Assembly: GCA_019119205.1 (NCBI GenBank)
Contig: DWXK01000071.1
Location: 1-45,797, forward strand
Direction: 5' to 3'
Length of the DNA stretch: 45,797 nt
Origin: Candidatus Mediterraneibacter intestinavium
GTDB taxonomy: Bacteria > Bacillota > Clostridia > Lachnospirales > Lachnospiraceae
Shown: piece after piece, positions 16,990-25,502 of the stretch
How positions within the stretch are numbered: position 1 is the stretch's first letter
Layout of the letters: each line of letters begins with the position of its first letter
Translations under genes and position numbers: made by a program
The notes under the pieces: model-generated
What the model was told of the DNA's origin: nothing
Seen by the model: only the letters and a program-made list of their open reading frames with translations
Database searches by the model: none

Positions 16990-18747
16990 ATGGGAAAAGT
17001 AATCGGGATCGACCTCGGGACGACCAACAGTTGTGTATCGGTAGTGGAGAATAATGTCCCTGTCATTATCCCCGGGACATCGGGGAGCATGACCACGCCC
17101 AGTGTAGTGGCGTTTACAAAGAAAGGGGAAAGGCTGGTGGGAGAGAGTGCCCGCAGGCAGGCGGTCACGAACCCGGACCGCACGATCAGCTCCGTGAAGA
17201 GACATATGGGGACGAACTGGAGCGTGAAGATCGACGGGACTGAGTATAAGTCACAGACGATCAGCGCGATGATCCTGAGGCAGCTGAAGAAGGATGCAGA
17301 GGAATTTCTCGGAGAGACAGTGACAGACGCAGTCATCACAGTACCGGCGTACTTTAATGATATCCAAAGACAGGCGACGAAGGACGCGGGCAGGATCGCA
17401 GGACTGAACGTGAAGCGCATCATCAATGAACCCACCAGCGCGGCGCTCTCCTACGGGCTGAACCACGGTGAGGCGCAGAAGGTGATGGTGTACGATCTGG
17501 GAGGAGGAACTTTCGATGTGTCTATCATCGAGATCGGGGACGGCGTGGTGGAAGTCCTGGCGACTGCCGGAGACAATCATCTTGGAGGGGATGATTTTGA
17601 CGAGCGGATCGTGCAGTGGATCGTTCAGAACTTCCGTAATGAATACCATGTTGACCTGAACAAGGATTTCGCGGCCATGCAGCGCGTTCGGGATTCGGCG
17701 GAGAGGACGAAGAAAGAACTGTCCTCATCCGGGACATCGCATATCGTACTTCCCTATCTGACCCAGGTGAAGGGTGAAGCGGTCCATATGGATATGACTC
17801 TTACTAGGGCAAAGTTTGAAGAGCTGATCAGCGATCTGGTCGCAAGGACAGAGGAGCCGGTGAGGAATGCTCTGAACGACGCGAGGATCAACCCGGCGCA
17901 GCTCGGGAGAGTGCTCCTTGTGGGCGGATCGACCAGGATCCCTGCGATCCAGGATAAAGTGCGGCAGATGACTGGAAAGGAACCGTCGAAGAACATCAAT
18001 CCGGATGAATGCGTGGCGAAAGGGGCAGCGATTCTCGGGAGCACCCTTCAGGGGAACGGGCTGGTGGCAGCAGGCACAGGAAAGGATCTGCTCCTGCTGG
18101 ATGTGACCCCGATGAGTCTTTCCATTGAGACGGTAGGCGGCGTGGCGACCCGGCTGGTAGAGAGGAACACCACCCTTCCAACCCGCTATTCCAGGATATT
18201 TTCCACGGCGGCGCCCTATCAGAGGACGGTGGAGATCCATGTCCTTCAGGGGGAGCGCCCTATGGCAAGAGATAACAAGACGATCGGGAAGTTCAAGCTG
18301 AAGGGGATCAAGTCGGCGCCAGCGGGCGTGCCTCAGATCGAAGTCACGTTTGACATTGACGCAAACGGGATCCTCAAAGTGTCTGCGAGGGACCTTGACA
18401 CCGGCAAAGAGCAGTCTATCACGATCACAGCGAACGACAGGATGTCGGAGGAGGAGATCAACCAGGCAATGGCGGATGCGCAGCAGTATGCCGGGCTTGA
18501 CCAGGTCCGCAGGGAGGCAATGGAAGTGCTGAATGATTCCCAGAGCCTTCTGGGAAAAGCGGAGCAGGCGGTAAAAAATGCGGGGAAACAGCTTGATAAA
18601 CCGGTGAAAAAACAGGTGAAGGCAGACATCGGCAGACTCCGAAAGCTCGTGGCAAAGTGCCGGCTGGACAAAGTGACCGAGGCGGAAGTCACAGAGATGC
18701 GTGCGGCGAAGACGCAGCTTGAGAACAGCGCGGCAGGGCTGGTCTAA
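16990..18747 (+). CDS. Second Hsp70 (DnaK paralogue), short lid
   Basis: 585 residues, shorter than ordinary DnaK (about 610-640). The ATPase domain is intact: [14 protein letters not shown] (phosphate 1), [36 protein letters not shown] (phosphate 2) and [11 protein letters not shown] (adenosine). The substrate-binding beta domain is close to that of dnaK at the window start ([25 protein letters not shown]). The chain ends soon after the lid (LENSAAGLV), without the Gly-rich acidic tail of the first DnaK. It stands alone, without grpE or dnaJ. It is likely a specialised or stress-condition Hsp70; partner DnaJ may be shared. Functionality is supported by intact nucleotide motifs. Confidence 0.93.
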   Translation: MGKVIGIDLGTTNSCVSVVENNVPVIIPGTSGSMTTPSVVAFTKKGERLVGESARRQAVTNPDRTISSVKRHMGTNWSVKIDGTEYKSQTISAMILRQLKKDAEEFLGETVTDAVITVPAYFNDIQRQATKDAGRIAGLNVKRIINEPTSAALSYGLNHGEAQKVMVYDLGGGTFDVSIIEIGDGVVEVLATAGDNHLGGDDFDERIVQWIVQNFRNEYHVDLNKDFAAMQRVRDSAERTKKELSSSGTSHIVLPYLTQVKGEAVHMDMTLTRAKFEELISDLVARTEEPVRNALNDARINPAQLGRVLLVGGSTRIPAIQDKVRQMTGKEPSKNINPDECVAKGAAILGSTLQGNGLVAAGTGKDLLLLDVTPMSLSIETVGGVATRLVERNTTLPTRYSRIFSTAAPYQRTVEIHVLQGERPMARDNKTIGKFKLKGIKSAPAGVPQIEVTFDIDANGILKVSARDLDTGKEQSITITANDRMSEEEINQAMADAQQYAGLDQVRREAMEVLNDSQSLLGKAEQAVKNAGKQLDKPVKKQVKADIGRLRKLVAKCRLDKVTEAEVTEMRAAKTQLENSAAGLV

Positions 18748-18874
18748 AAACAGATGAATCTTCCGGCAAAATGTGTTATACTATCAGAGCGGACCGTCCG
18801 GAAAACGACAGGCAGGCTCGCTGCCCGAGCGGACGTGTACGGTGAAAAACATCTAGAGAGAAGGTAAGTATATT

Positions 18875-19735
18875 ATGGCAGAAACACAGAACACCAGCGA
18901 ATGTACAGAAGAATCCTGTGCAGGCTGTGCACATGCGGATTCCTGCAGCAGCAAAAAAACAGATTTCCGTGAGCCGGCAAACAAGTACTCTCAGATCAAG
19001 AGAGTCATCGGCGTTGTCAGCGGAAAAGGAGGAGTGGGTAAATCTCTTGTCACTGCATCCCTTGCGAGGATGATGAAGGAGAAAGGCTATAAAGTCGGTA
19101 TCCTGGACGCGGATATCACAGGTCCGTCCATCCCCAAGATGTACGGGATCCACAATAAGGCGGCAGGTACGGAAGAGGGTATGATCTTCCCGTGTACTGC
19201 AAAGGACGAGACACAGGTAATGTCTGTCAACCTCCTTCTGCCCAATGAGTCAGACCCGGTCATCTGGAGAGGACCGATCATCGCGGGCGTTGTAAAACAG
19301 TTCTGGACAGACGTGATGTGGGGAGACATTGATTATCTGTTTGTGGATATGCCGCCCGGAACAGGAGACGTGCCGCTGACGGTATTCCAGTCGCTTCCGG
19401 TGGACGGTGTTGTCATTGTGACATCTCCGCAGGAACTGGTGCAGATGATCGTGAAGAAAGCCTACAATATGGCACAGGCGATGAACATCCCGGTACTTGG
19501 AGTAGTGGAAAACTACAGCTATGTAAAATGTCCGGACTGCGGGAAAGAGATCAAGATCTTCGGAGAGAGCCACATCGAGGAGACTGCAGCAGAGCTTGGG
19601 ATCCCGGTACTCGGTAAGATGCCGATCGACACGGAACTTGCGAAAGCGGTAGAGGAAGAGCGGTTCTATGAAGTTCAGAACCAGTATCTGGATGAGGATA
19701 AGATCATTCCCTGCTTTGAAAGCACAGGAAAATAA
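18875..19735 (+). CDS. mrp: Mrp/NBP35-type P-loop Fe-S cluster carrier
   Basis: 286 residues. The N terminus carries four cysteines (C10, C15, C18, C24; C-x4-C-x2-C-x5-C), resembling the N-terminal cluster motif of NBP35. The P-loop is the deviant Walker A VSGKGGVGKS (about 50), followed by DADITGPSIP and DMPPGTGD (switch regions). A CxxC in VKCPDCGKEIK (about 215) is the bridging cluster site of the Mrp/ApbC dimer. The family moves 4Fe-4S clusters to apo-proteins in the cytosol, with ATP hydrolysis. It lies between the second Hsp70 and a hydrolase. A TATACT hexamer at 18777-18782 may be part of its promoter. RBS is AGAGAAGG. Confidence 0.93.
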   Translation: MAETQNTSECTEESCAGCAHADSCSSKKTDFREPANKYSQIKRVIGVVSGKGGVGKSLVTASLARMMKEKGYKVGILDADITGPSIPKMYGIHNKAAGTEEGMIFPCTAKDETQVMSVNLLLPNESDPVIWRGPIIAGVVKQFWTDVMWGDIDYLFVDMPPGTGDVPLTVFQSLPVDGVVIVTSPQELVQMIVKKAYNMAQAMNIPVLGVVENYSYVKCPDCGKEIKIFGESHIEETAAELGIPVLGKMPIDTELAKAVEEERFYEVQNQYLDEDKIIPCFESTGK

Positions 19736-19770
19736 AATATGAAAGACCGGCCGGAAAGGTATGAAAGGCA

Positions 19771-19793
19771 CTGGCGGATCCAGGATCCGCCAG
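19771..19793. repeat. 11-bp inverted repeat downstream of mrp
   Basis: CTGGCGGATCC and GGATCCGCCAG are separated by one base. The stem is GC-rich but is not followed by a T-run on either side, so it is a weak terminator at best. It may stabilise the mrp mRNA 3' end or bind a protein. Confidence 0.45.
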
Positions 19794-19841
19794 CCGGGGA
19801 GTGACCTCCATCCATATCGTTCCGGCTGTTTTTGTAATTTC

Positions 19842-19870
19842 TTTACTTTCTGCTGTGCCTGCTGTATGAT
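19842..19870 (+). promoter_or_regulatory. Promoter of the hydrolase-phosphatase pair
   Basis: TTTACT (19842-19847) and TATGAT (19865-19870) are 17 bases apart and lie about 50 bases before the hydrolase start. Confidence 0.5.
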
Positions 19871-19919
19871 AAAAACGAAAGCCGCAGAAAAATACACTTG
19901 GGTGATGGAGGTAGTGTGA

Positions 19920-20918
19920 ATGATAGGACAGCGAGTAGAGATCTGGAAACAGGAAGAATATTCCTATGCGGATGCATATGGTTTTATCCCTATCATGGTG
20001 ACGTATATGCACGAGGATGAGAAGATCCGTCCGGCCATGCTGGTGGTCCCGGGAGGAGCATACCGCTATGCGTCTCCGTCCGAGGGAGATGTGGTGGCGA
20101 GATGGTTCTACAAGGCAGGTTACAATGTGTTTGTACTGGCATATACAGTGAATTATCTGGAGGAACCGCTGGGCAGGCTTCCGCTCAATGATATCTCGAG
20201 AGCGGTGCGCATCATAAGAAAACATGCGCAGGCGTGCAGGGTGGATCCGAATAAAGTGGTCGTGTGCGGGTTCTCAGCGGGAGGACATCTCACAGCGAGT
20301 CTCTGCGTGCATTATAAAGACATCAGGGACTGCCGTCCGGAATACGACGAAGTCTCCAACCGCCCGGATGCAGCGATCCTGGGATATCCTGTGATCACGA
20401 CGAAAGAATATGAACAGAGCGAATCCTTCCGGGCACTCCTTGGGGAAGATCAGCCGGAAGCGGATCTGGAGTATATGTCACTTGAAAAGCATGTTACGGA
20501 GGATACACCTCCCTGCTTTATATGGCAGACCGCTCCTGATGCGACGGTCCCTGTGGAACACAGTTATCTCTTTGCAGAGGCATGCAAAAAGGCGGGGGTG
20601 CAGTATGCCCATCATGTATTCTCAGACGGTGTGCATGGGATGTCCATTGCAAATGAAGACTGGCTGGAGGGGCGGAACCGGGATCCCTATACCCTGGAAC
20701 AGCTGGTGAAACTTGCGGAAGCCATCAAAACGGGAAAGACGAAATACCCTGTCGAAAGAGGCGAAGAGATACTGGAAGAACAGGGGATCACAAAGCCCAG
20801 GACGGAAAAATGGCCCCCGGAGTTAAAAGAACATCTCCGCCGGGTCCTGGATGAAGTCGGCATGTGGCCGGAGATGGCGGCAATATGGCTGGAGCGGATA
20901 CTGGAGGAAGAACGATGA
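19920..20918 (+). CDS. Alpha/beta hydrolase (esterase, BD-FAE/acetyl-xylan esterase-like)
   Basis: 332 residues, no signal peptide, so cytosolic. The alpha/beta-hydrolase core shows the oxyanion-side motif VVPGGAYRYAS, the nucleophile elbow CGFSAGGHLTASL, a candidate acid in APDATVPVEHS, and catalytic His in SDGVHGMSI. The layout matches small-molecule ester hydrolases of the BD-FAE/xylan-esterase group. About 60 extra residues after the catalytic His form a charged helical tail (ELKEHLRRVLDEVGMWPEMAAIWLERILEEER) that is not typical of the core. The ATG follows TGGAGG. Its stop overlaps the start of the phosphatase gene (ATGA), so the two are translated together. The ester substrate is unknown. 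Confidence 0.85.
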   Translation: MIGQRVEIWKQEEYSYADAYGFIPIMVTYMHEDEKIRPAMLVVPGGAYRYASPSEGDVVARWFYKAGYNVFVLAYTVNYLEEPLGRLPLNDISRAVRIIRKHAQACRVDPNKVVVCGFSAGGHLTASLCVHYKDIRDCRPEYDEVSNRPDAAILGYPVITTKEYEQSESFRALLGEDQPEADLEYMSLEKHVTEDTPPCFIWQTAPDATVPVEHSYLFAEACKKAGVQYAHHVFSDGVHGMSIANEDWLEGRNRDPYTLEQLVKLAEAIKTGKTKYPVERGEEILEEQGITKPRTEKWPPELKEHLRRVLDEVGMWPEMAAIWLERILEEER

Positions 20919-21688
20919 GGTTACTGTTTATAAGGCACGGAGATCCGGATTATGCAAATGATACACTGACTGAGAAAGGCTGGAGAGAAGTGGAACTCCT
21001 TGCGGAGAGAGCGGAAAGTCTCGATATGGGAGACTGTTATGTCTCACCTCTGGGGAGGGCGCAGGATACGGCTGCGCCCTCCCTGAAAAGAACGGGGAAG
21101 ACAGCTCAGACAGTCGGATGGCTGGAAGAGTTCCCGGCGAAGATCGATCTGAATAAAGTCCCGGAGCTTGTAAAAGCATATCCCGATACAAAAAAGGAAG
21201 AGGGAAAGTACCGCTCCCGTATCATATGGGATATCGTTCCATCGTACTGGACGGAGCGGAGAGAATATTTTGACAGTGAAAAGTGGCGTATATCAGAGAT
21301 CAGCCGGAATTCGGATGTGGTTGAGACCTATGACAGAGTCACGGGATCCTTTGACGCCCTTCTGGCGGAATACGGTTATGTCAGGGAGGGGGCCCATTAC
21401 AGAGTAGAGCGGGAGAATGAGGGTACCCTCACATTTTTCTGCCATTTTGGAGTGACCTGTGTGCTGCTGTCATATCTCTGGAGTACATCGCCTTTTTTGC
21501 TGTGGCACAGCCTGGCGCTCGCGCCGAGCTCAGTGACGGAAGTTGTCACCGAGGAGAGGGAGAAAGGCATCGCTTATTTTCGAGGACTGAAAGTGGGTGA
21601 TACTTCTCATCTGTACGCAGGAAATGAGCCGGCGTCTTTCGCGGCGAGGTTTGCGGAGACGTATGGGAACATGGAACAGAGACACTGA
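20915..21688 (+). CDS. Histidine phosphatase family protein
   Basis: 257 residues from the ATG at 20915, which overlaps the hydrolase stop by four bases (ATGA); GGAGGAAG precedes it. The phosphatase signature LLFIRHGDPDYANDTLTEKGWREVELLAER (RHG at about 7-9) and a downstream catalytic His in FFCHFGVTCVLL are present, as in the phosphoglycerate-mutase-like superfamily. The middle section (about 80-160) is longer than in simple members and carries SRIIWDIVPSYWTERREYFDSEKW. These enzymes remove phosphate from small metabolites or sugars via a phospho-His. Coupling to an esterase suggests action in the same catabolic or detoxifying step; this is inferred. Confidence 0.85.
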   Translation: MRLLFIRHGDPDYANDTLTEKGWREVELLAERAESLDMGDCYVSPLGRAQDTAAPSLKRTGKTAQTVGWLEEFPAKIDLNKVPELVKAYPDTKKEEGKYRSRIIWDIVPSYWTERREYFDSEKWRISEISRNSDVVETYDRVTGSFDALLAEYGYVREGAHYRVERENEGTLTFFCHFGVTCVLLSYLWSTSPFLLWHSLALAPSSVTEVVTEEREKGIAYFRGLKVGDTSHLYAGNEPASFAARFAETYGNMEQRH

Positions 21689-21738
21689 CATTTGGAGGAG
21701 CGTGTGCATAATATAAAGAAAAAAGGAGCTTTTCTGTT

Positions 21739-22218
21739 ATGGCATACGAGACCTTTGAGAAGATCGAGGGAGTCATCCAGAGCGTGAACAGAGGCGACTC
21801 CTGCTGTTCTATGATGATCTCCCTGATCAGCAATTCCAATATCGTGAACGTGGTCGTATCCGGTGATACGACGATCATTGACAATGTACGGCTGCGCGCA
21901 GGGCTGCGTGTCGCCGTATTTTATGATGCGAATCTTCCCACACCCGCTGTTTATCCGCCGCAGTACCGTGCAGAGATCATCACAACGCTGCGGAGGGGGC
22001 AGCAGGTGATGCTCGCCTACTTTGATGAGAACCTTGTGTCGGTCGACAACAGCCTTCAGCTCAACATCGGTCCCATGACGAATGTGGTGACGATGAACGG
22101 ACAGCCGTACACCTGCACACCGGAGAATTCCGAACTCCTGGTGTATTATACAAATACAACGTTCAGCATTCCCGCGATGACAACTCCACAAAAGATCATC
22201 GTGATGTGTCAGTATTGA
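21739..22218 (+). CDS. Conserved-looking hypothetical protein
   Basis: 159 residues, not recognised as a named family. It has no signal peptide or membrane segment and is rich in beta-favouring residues: GVIQSVNRGDSCCSMMISL, NIVNVVVSGDTTIIDNVRLRAGLRVAVFYD, VYPPQYRAEII. The pattern of short strands around a GxxxxVxYD turn resembles an OB-fold-like barrel, but this is a guess. The ATG has AAAAGGAG 12 bases upstream. It stands alone between the phosphatase (50-base gap) and the Spo0A-type gene. Codon use matches its neighbours, so it is probably a native gene. Confidence 0.7.
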   Translation: MAYETFEKIEGVIQSVNRGDSCCSMMISLISNSNIVNVVVSGDTTIIDNVRLRAGLRVAVFYDANLPTPAVYPPQYRAEIITTLRRGQQVMLAYFDENLVSVDNSLQLNIGPMTNVVTMNGQPYTCTPENSELLVYYTNTTFSIPAMTTPQKIIVMCQY

Positions 22219-22314
22219 ACTCTGCTGCGCAGCATGAACAGTTGTGCCGAAGCACGGAAATCATGACAATACAGCCTGCTAAAAGAAGAAAATGTGAGAT
22301 ATGAAAGCGGAAAA

Positions 22315-22343
22315 CAGATGCTGCACAGGCGGCATCTGCTTTT
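22315..22343 (+). terminator. Weak terminator after the hypothetical gene
   Basis: CAGATGC (22315-22321) pairs with GCATCTG (22332-22338); AAAA precedes and CTTTT follows. The loop is 10 bases. The stem is short, so strength is doubtful. The rest of the 227-base spacer (22219-22445) shows nothing else convincing. Confidence 0.4.
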
Positions 22344-22445
22344 GGCTGAAGCGGTAGAAAATAGTCGAATAAAAATGATTGTTCAGCATATATTTCCAAT
22401 TTACGATATTAAAGGAATGGGTCTTAAGGTTGGGAGGATATTGTC

Positions 22446-22901
22446 ATGAACTACAAAAGAATGATCATCAGTATTCTTGATGCTCTGGGTGCGAGCAAGT
22501 CATATACTGGATATGATTACGTCGTGTACGGGATGCAGTTGATGCTGGAAGACAAGGAATGTGTGACGTGTATCACAAAATCCCTGTATCTCGATATTGC
22601 CAGGCATTACAATACCACCTGGAACTGTGTTGAGAAGAACATCAGGACCGTTGTGAATTCGGTCTGGGATTCCGGCAGCTCTGAGCTGCTGGAGAGGATC
22701 TTCAAAAAGTCGAAAAAAGAGAGGAGACCGACGAATAAAGAGTTCTTCAAATATATGTATGATCATATCACTGAGATGGAGAATCATGTGGAGATTCCCG
22801 GCCTGCAGATCTCGATGATCTGTCCGATCTCAAACAGATACTGCGAATCTCTTTCTGTCTTCTATACGAAGATACTGGAGACTGCCGGTCAGGCTGGATA
22901 G
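22446..22901 (+). CDS. Stand-alone Spo0A C-terminal DNA-binding domain protein
   Basis: 151 residues. The central part matches the Spo0A effector domain: GYDYVVYGMQLMLEDKE, VTCITKSLYLDIARHYNTTWNCVEKNIRTVVNSVWDSGS and a PTNKEFFKYMYDHI helix. Full Spo0A has an N-terminal receiver domain with a phospho-Asp; none is present here, and the ATG with GGGAGG upstream sits right at the start of the effector fold. The last 40 residues (ENHVEIPGLQISMICPISNRYCES) are not part of classic Spo0A. It may bind 0A-box-like sites without phosphorylation control, or compete with Spo0A. Function is inferred from the domain only. Confidence 0.85.
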   Translation: MNYKRMIISILDALGASKSYTGYDYVVYGMQLMLEDKECVTCITKSLYLDIARHYNTTWNCVEKNIRTVVNSVWDSGSSELLERIFKKSKKERRPTNKEFFKYMYDHITEMENHVEIPGLQISMICPISNRYCESLSVFYTKILETAGQAG

Positions 22902-22918
22902 GAATAGATAAGACGGGA

Positions 22919-22942
22919 GGGAGGACTTTACCGGGTCCTCCC
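22919..22942 (+). terminator. Hairpin after the Spo0A-type gene
   Basis: GGGAGGAC (22919-22926) pairs with GTCCTCCC (22935-22942) around an 8-base loop. No T-run follows directly, so it may be a transcript-end stabiliser or a weak terminator. Confidence 0.4.
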
Positions 22943-23031
22943 AATCTGGAAAGGAATGAGGTACCAGCTCGTGTATGCAGCACATACTGCAAAAAAGTAA
23001 GTTTGGTCTTTCTTTTTTAGGAAAAGTCTGA

Positions 23032-23037
23032 TATAAT
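23032..23037 (+). promoter_or_regulatory. -10 box of the tRNA-Ser promoter
   Basis: A perfect TATAAT lies 50 bases before the tRNA. The -35 region at the expected distance is T-rich (TTTCTT) and weak. Confidence 0.5.
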
Positions 23038-23087
23038 ATAAAAGCTGTGGCAATCTGATGATCAGAAGAGCAACAGCGCTATATTCT

Positions 23088-23173
23088 GGAGACGTATCGA
23101 AGTGGTCATAACGGGGCGCACTCGAAATGCGTTTGCCCTCCGGGGCACGAGGGTTCGAATCCCTCCGTCTCCG
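23088..23173 (+). tRNA. tRNA-Ser (anticodon CGA)
   Basis: An 86-base class II tRNA. The acceptor stem GGAGACG pairs with CGTCTCC, with G as discriminator. The anticodon stem GCGCA/TGCGT encloses the loop CTCGAAA, giving anticodon CGA, which reads UCG serine codons. The long variable arm has GCCC-TCCG-GGGC. The T arm is GAGGG-TTCGAAT-CCCTC. The 3' CCA is not encoded. A terminator follows within 20 bases, so it is a single-tRNA transcript. Confidence 0.96.
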
Positions 23174-23188
23174 TTCATATCTGAAGTG

Positions 23189-23222
23189 GGAAACTCTATT
23201 AAACTGGAGTTTCCTTTTTTTT
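23189..23222 (+). terminator. Intrinsic terminator of tRNA-Ser
   Basis: GGAAACTC (23189-23196) pairs with GAGTTTCC (23207-23214), followed directly by a run of eight T. A strong classical terminator. Confidence 0.85.
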
Positions 23223-23362
23223 GTTCGTGAAAAGCTGATGCGCTCTAAACTGCGTTGAGTCACGCTCTATCCCAGTAATCTGATCCTGAATCACTATTTT
23301 ACATATATCTGGCGAACAGCAGGGAGGATTCTGTTTAATATTCACAAAAACAAAAAATCCTG

Positions 23363-23390
23363 TTGCAATCGCCAAAAAGTGTGATAGAAT
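23363..23390 (+). promoter_or_regulatory. Promoter of the RhaD-like gene
   Basis: TTGCAA (23363-23368), a 16-base spacer and TAGAAT (23385-23390). The transcript would start within the tandem GAAAACAACA repeats that follow, about 95 bases before the gene. Confidence 0.6.
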
Positions 23391-23437
23391 GAAAACAACA
23401 GAAAACAACATAAAAGTCTGTTAAAAACCACATAAAG
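23391..23437 (+). repeat. Tandem A-rich repeats, candidate repressor operator
   Basis: GAAAACAACA occurs twice in perfect tandem (23391-23410). Two looser copies follow, AAAACCACAT and AAAGCAACAA. Spacing near a DNA helical turn, and placement directly after the -10 box, fit a sugar-responsive repressor site such as the repeats used by DeoR-type regulators. No such regulator gene is in the window. Confidence 0.45.
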
Positions 23438-23493
23438 CAACAAAAATATTTAAAAATAGTATTGGTATTATTTGGAAAATGGAGGTAATGAAG

Positions 23494-24348
23494 ATGAAGG
23501 TACTGGAATCAAAATTTGTTCAGGATTTTATAAAGATGGCGGACGACGGCTACAAACAGGGCTGGCATGAGAGAAACGGGGGCAATCTTTCCTACAGGCT
23601 GAAGAAGGGGGAGGTTGATGCGATCAGATCCCGTATGTACAGGGATACACCGTGGCAGCCGATCGGCACGGATGTGCCGGGACTTGCAGGTGAGTTCTTC
23701 CTGGTGACAGGAACAGGAAAATATTTCCGGAATATCGCAGTCGATCCGGAGGCCTGCCTTGCCATCATCGAGGTGGATGAGCAGGGAAAGAACTACCGGA
23801 TCCGCTGGGGACTGGTAGAGGGAGGCAGTCCGACCAGTGAACTTCCCACTCACCTGATGAACCATGAAGTGAAGAAAAAACTGACTGAAGGAAAACACCG
23901 TGTGATCTATCATGCACATACGACAAACACGATCGCCCTTACTTTTGTGCTTCCTCTGACTGATGAAGTGTTTACGAGAGAACTGTGGGAGATGGCGACA
24001 GAGTGTCCGGTAGTATTTCCGGAAGGTGTGGGCGTGATCGGCTGGATGGTCCCCGGAGGACGGGAGATCGCTGTGGAGACGAGCAGGCTGATGGAAAAAT
24101 ACAATGCGGTCATTTGGGCGCATCACGGCATGTTCTGCTCAGGGGAAACGTTTGACCTGACATTCGGGCTGATGCATACCATCGAGAAATCCGCGGAGAT
24201 CCTGATCAAAGTCCTGTCGATGGTGCCTCAGAAGAGACAGACGATCGATCCGGATGATTTCAGAAAACTGGAGAAAGGGTTCGGCATCACGCTGCCCGAG
24301 AGGTTCCTGTACGAGAAACAGACTGAGAAGGAAAATACAAAAATCTGA
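23494..24348 (+). CDS. rhaD: Class II aldolase, rhamnulose-1-phosphate aldolase (RhaD)-like
   Basis: 284 residues from the ATG at 23494, chosen because GGAGG lies 8 bases upstream; two earlier in-frame ATGs (23479, 23488) overlap or abut that site. Family marks include GYKQGWHERNGGNLSYRL, FLVTGTGKYFRN, a metal-site Glu/His set in SELPTHLMNHE and VIYHAHTTNTIAL (HxH), and the third His in VIWAHHGMFCSG. RhaD uses zinc to split L-rhamnulose-1-phosphate into dihydroxyacetone phosphate and L-lactaldehyde. No rhamnose kinase, isomerase or transporter is nearby, so it stands alone here. A related ketose-phosphate substrate is possible. Confidence 0.88.
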   Translation: MKVLESKFVQDFIKMADDGYKQGWHERNGGNLSYRLKKGEVDAIRSRMYRDTPWQPIGTDVPGLAGEFFLVTGTGKYFRNIAVDPEACLAIIEVDEQGKNYRIRWGLVEGGSPTSELPTHLMNHEVKKKLTEGKHRVIYHAHTTNTIALTFVLPLTDEVFTRELWEMATECPVVFPEGVGVIGWMVPGGREIAVETSRLMEKYNAVIWAHHGMFCSGETFDLTFGLMHTIEKSAEILIKVLSMVPQKRQTIDPDDFRKLEKGFGITLPERFLYEKQTEKENTKI

Positions 24349-24377
24349 TCATTTGGAAAAAAATACATGTTCTCCTC

Positions 24378-24405
24378 TTGCATTTTCGGGAAAATATATT
24401 ATAAT
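24378..24405 (+). promoter_or_regulatory. Promoter of ldh
   Basis: TTGCAT (24378-24383), a 16-base spacer and perfect TATAAT (24400-24405) lie 115 bases before the ldh start. No Rex-type site (TTGTGA-N-TCACAA) is apparent in the leader. Confidence 0.6.
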
Positions 24406-24519
24406 AAGGCTGTAATAAATCCTAGCAAAATAATAGGAATTATGTGAGGCGATGAAACGACCGCCTGCATCATGAAGTCTGAAGAATAGAAATAAATGCA
24501 GAAAAAGGAGGAAGGACAT

Positions 24520-25461
24520 ATGGTAAATATACAGAAAGCAGCGGTGATCGGATGCGGATTCGTGGGCTCTACGATCGCATATACCCTGATGCAGAAAGGG
24601 ATCTTTTCGGAGATGGTGCTTCTCGATGCAAACCAGGCAAAAGCGGAAGGAGAGGCGATGGATATCAGCCACGGGCTTCCTTTTGCCCATGCGATGGACA
24701 TCTCAGCGGGAACATATGACGATATCGCAGATGCATCGGTGGTGATCATCACTGCGGGAGCAAATCAGAAACCCGGAGAGACGAGGCTGGATCTGGTACA
24801 GAAGAATTCCAGGATCATGCGGTCCATTATCGGTGAGATCAAGCGTGTGAAATGTGAAGGGATCCTGCTGATCGTGTCAAATCCGGTCGATATCCTTACC
24901 CAGGTTGCGCTGGCAGAGTCCGGATTTCCGAAGGAGAGAGTGATCGGATCAGGAACTGTTCTGGATACTGCGAGATTGAAATACCTGATCAGTGAGAAGC
25001 TGAATGTGGACAGCCGCAACGTCCATGCGTTTATCGCAGGAGAGCACGGCGACAGTGAACTGGCAGTCTGGAGCTGCGCCAACATCTACGGGATCGGGAT
25101 CAGAGAGTTCGCCCGGATGAAAGGGTACAGTGATTTTGAAAAAGAGATGGATGAGATATACCATGCTGTGCGTGACAGTGCATATGAGATCATCGAGAGA
25201 AAAACGGCGACCTACTACGGGATTGGAATGGCGGCGGCAAGGATCGCCGAAGCGATCGTGAGGGACAGCCATACGGTAGCGCCGGTATCCGTCTCACTGA
25301 ACGGAGAGTACGGGCTCAACGGTCTCTGCCTGAGCATCCCTTCTATCATAGGAAACAAAGGCGCGGAGCAGATCCTTGAGATAGAACTCAGCGAGGACGA
25401 GATGGAGAAACTAAAGAAATCCGCAGAGGAGCTGAAGAAGGTCCTGGAGCAGATCGATTAG
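24520..25461 (+). CDS. ldh: L-lactate dehydrogenase
   Basis: 313 residues from the ATG at 24520 (AAAGGAGG upstream; the earlier in-frame ATG at 24496 has no ribosome site). The Rossmann start AVIGCGFVGSTIAYTL binds NAD. Substrate and catalytic residues are in the active-site loop GETRLDLVQKN, in VSNPVDILT, and in the His-containing AGEHGDSELAVW. This pattern separates LDH from malate dehydrogenases only partly, since the specificity loop (AGANQKPGETR) is LDH-like. It reduces pyruvate to L-lactate in fermentation. It ends at a strong bidirectional terminator shared with the DtxR-type gene. It stands in its own transcript. Confidence 0.92.
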   Translation: MVNIQKAAVIGCGFVGSTIAYTLMQKGIFSEMVLLDANQAKAEGEAMDISHGLPFAHAMDISAGTYDDIADASVVIITAGANQKPGETRLDLVQKNSRIMRSIIGEIKRVKCEGILLIVSNPVDILTQVALAESGFPKERVIGSGTVLDTARLKYLISEKLNVDSRNVHAFIAGEHGDSELAVWSCANIYGIGIREFARMKGYSDFEKEMDEIYHAVRDSAYEIIERKTATYYGIGMAAARIAEAIVRDSHTVAPVSVSLNGEYGLNGLCLSIPSIIGNKGAEQILEIELSEDEMEKLKKSAEELKKVLEQID

Positions 25462-25464
25462 ATG

Positions 25465-25502
25465 AAAAATGGATGCAGATCAGTTTTCTGCATCCATTTT
25501 TT
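25465..25502. terminator. Bidirectional terminator between ldh and the DtxR-type gene
   Basis: AAAAATGGATGCAG (25465-25478) pairs with CTGCATCCATTTTT (25488-25501), with A and T runs on both sides. The stop codon of the minus-strand regulator gene lies inside it. Confidence 0.9.

Noticed and set aside
19771-19793. Strong terminator after mrp
   Set aside because: The palindrome is perfect but no T-run follows on either strand.
23391-23437. A-rich tandem repeats as a replication or attachment site
   Set aside because: They sit directly behind a promoter, with no integrase or DnaA-box cluster; an operator is simpler, even though the adjacent tRNA-Ser could be an integration target.
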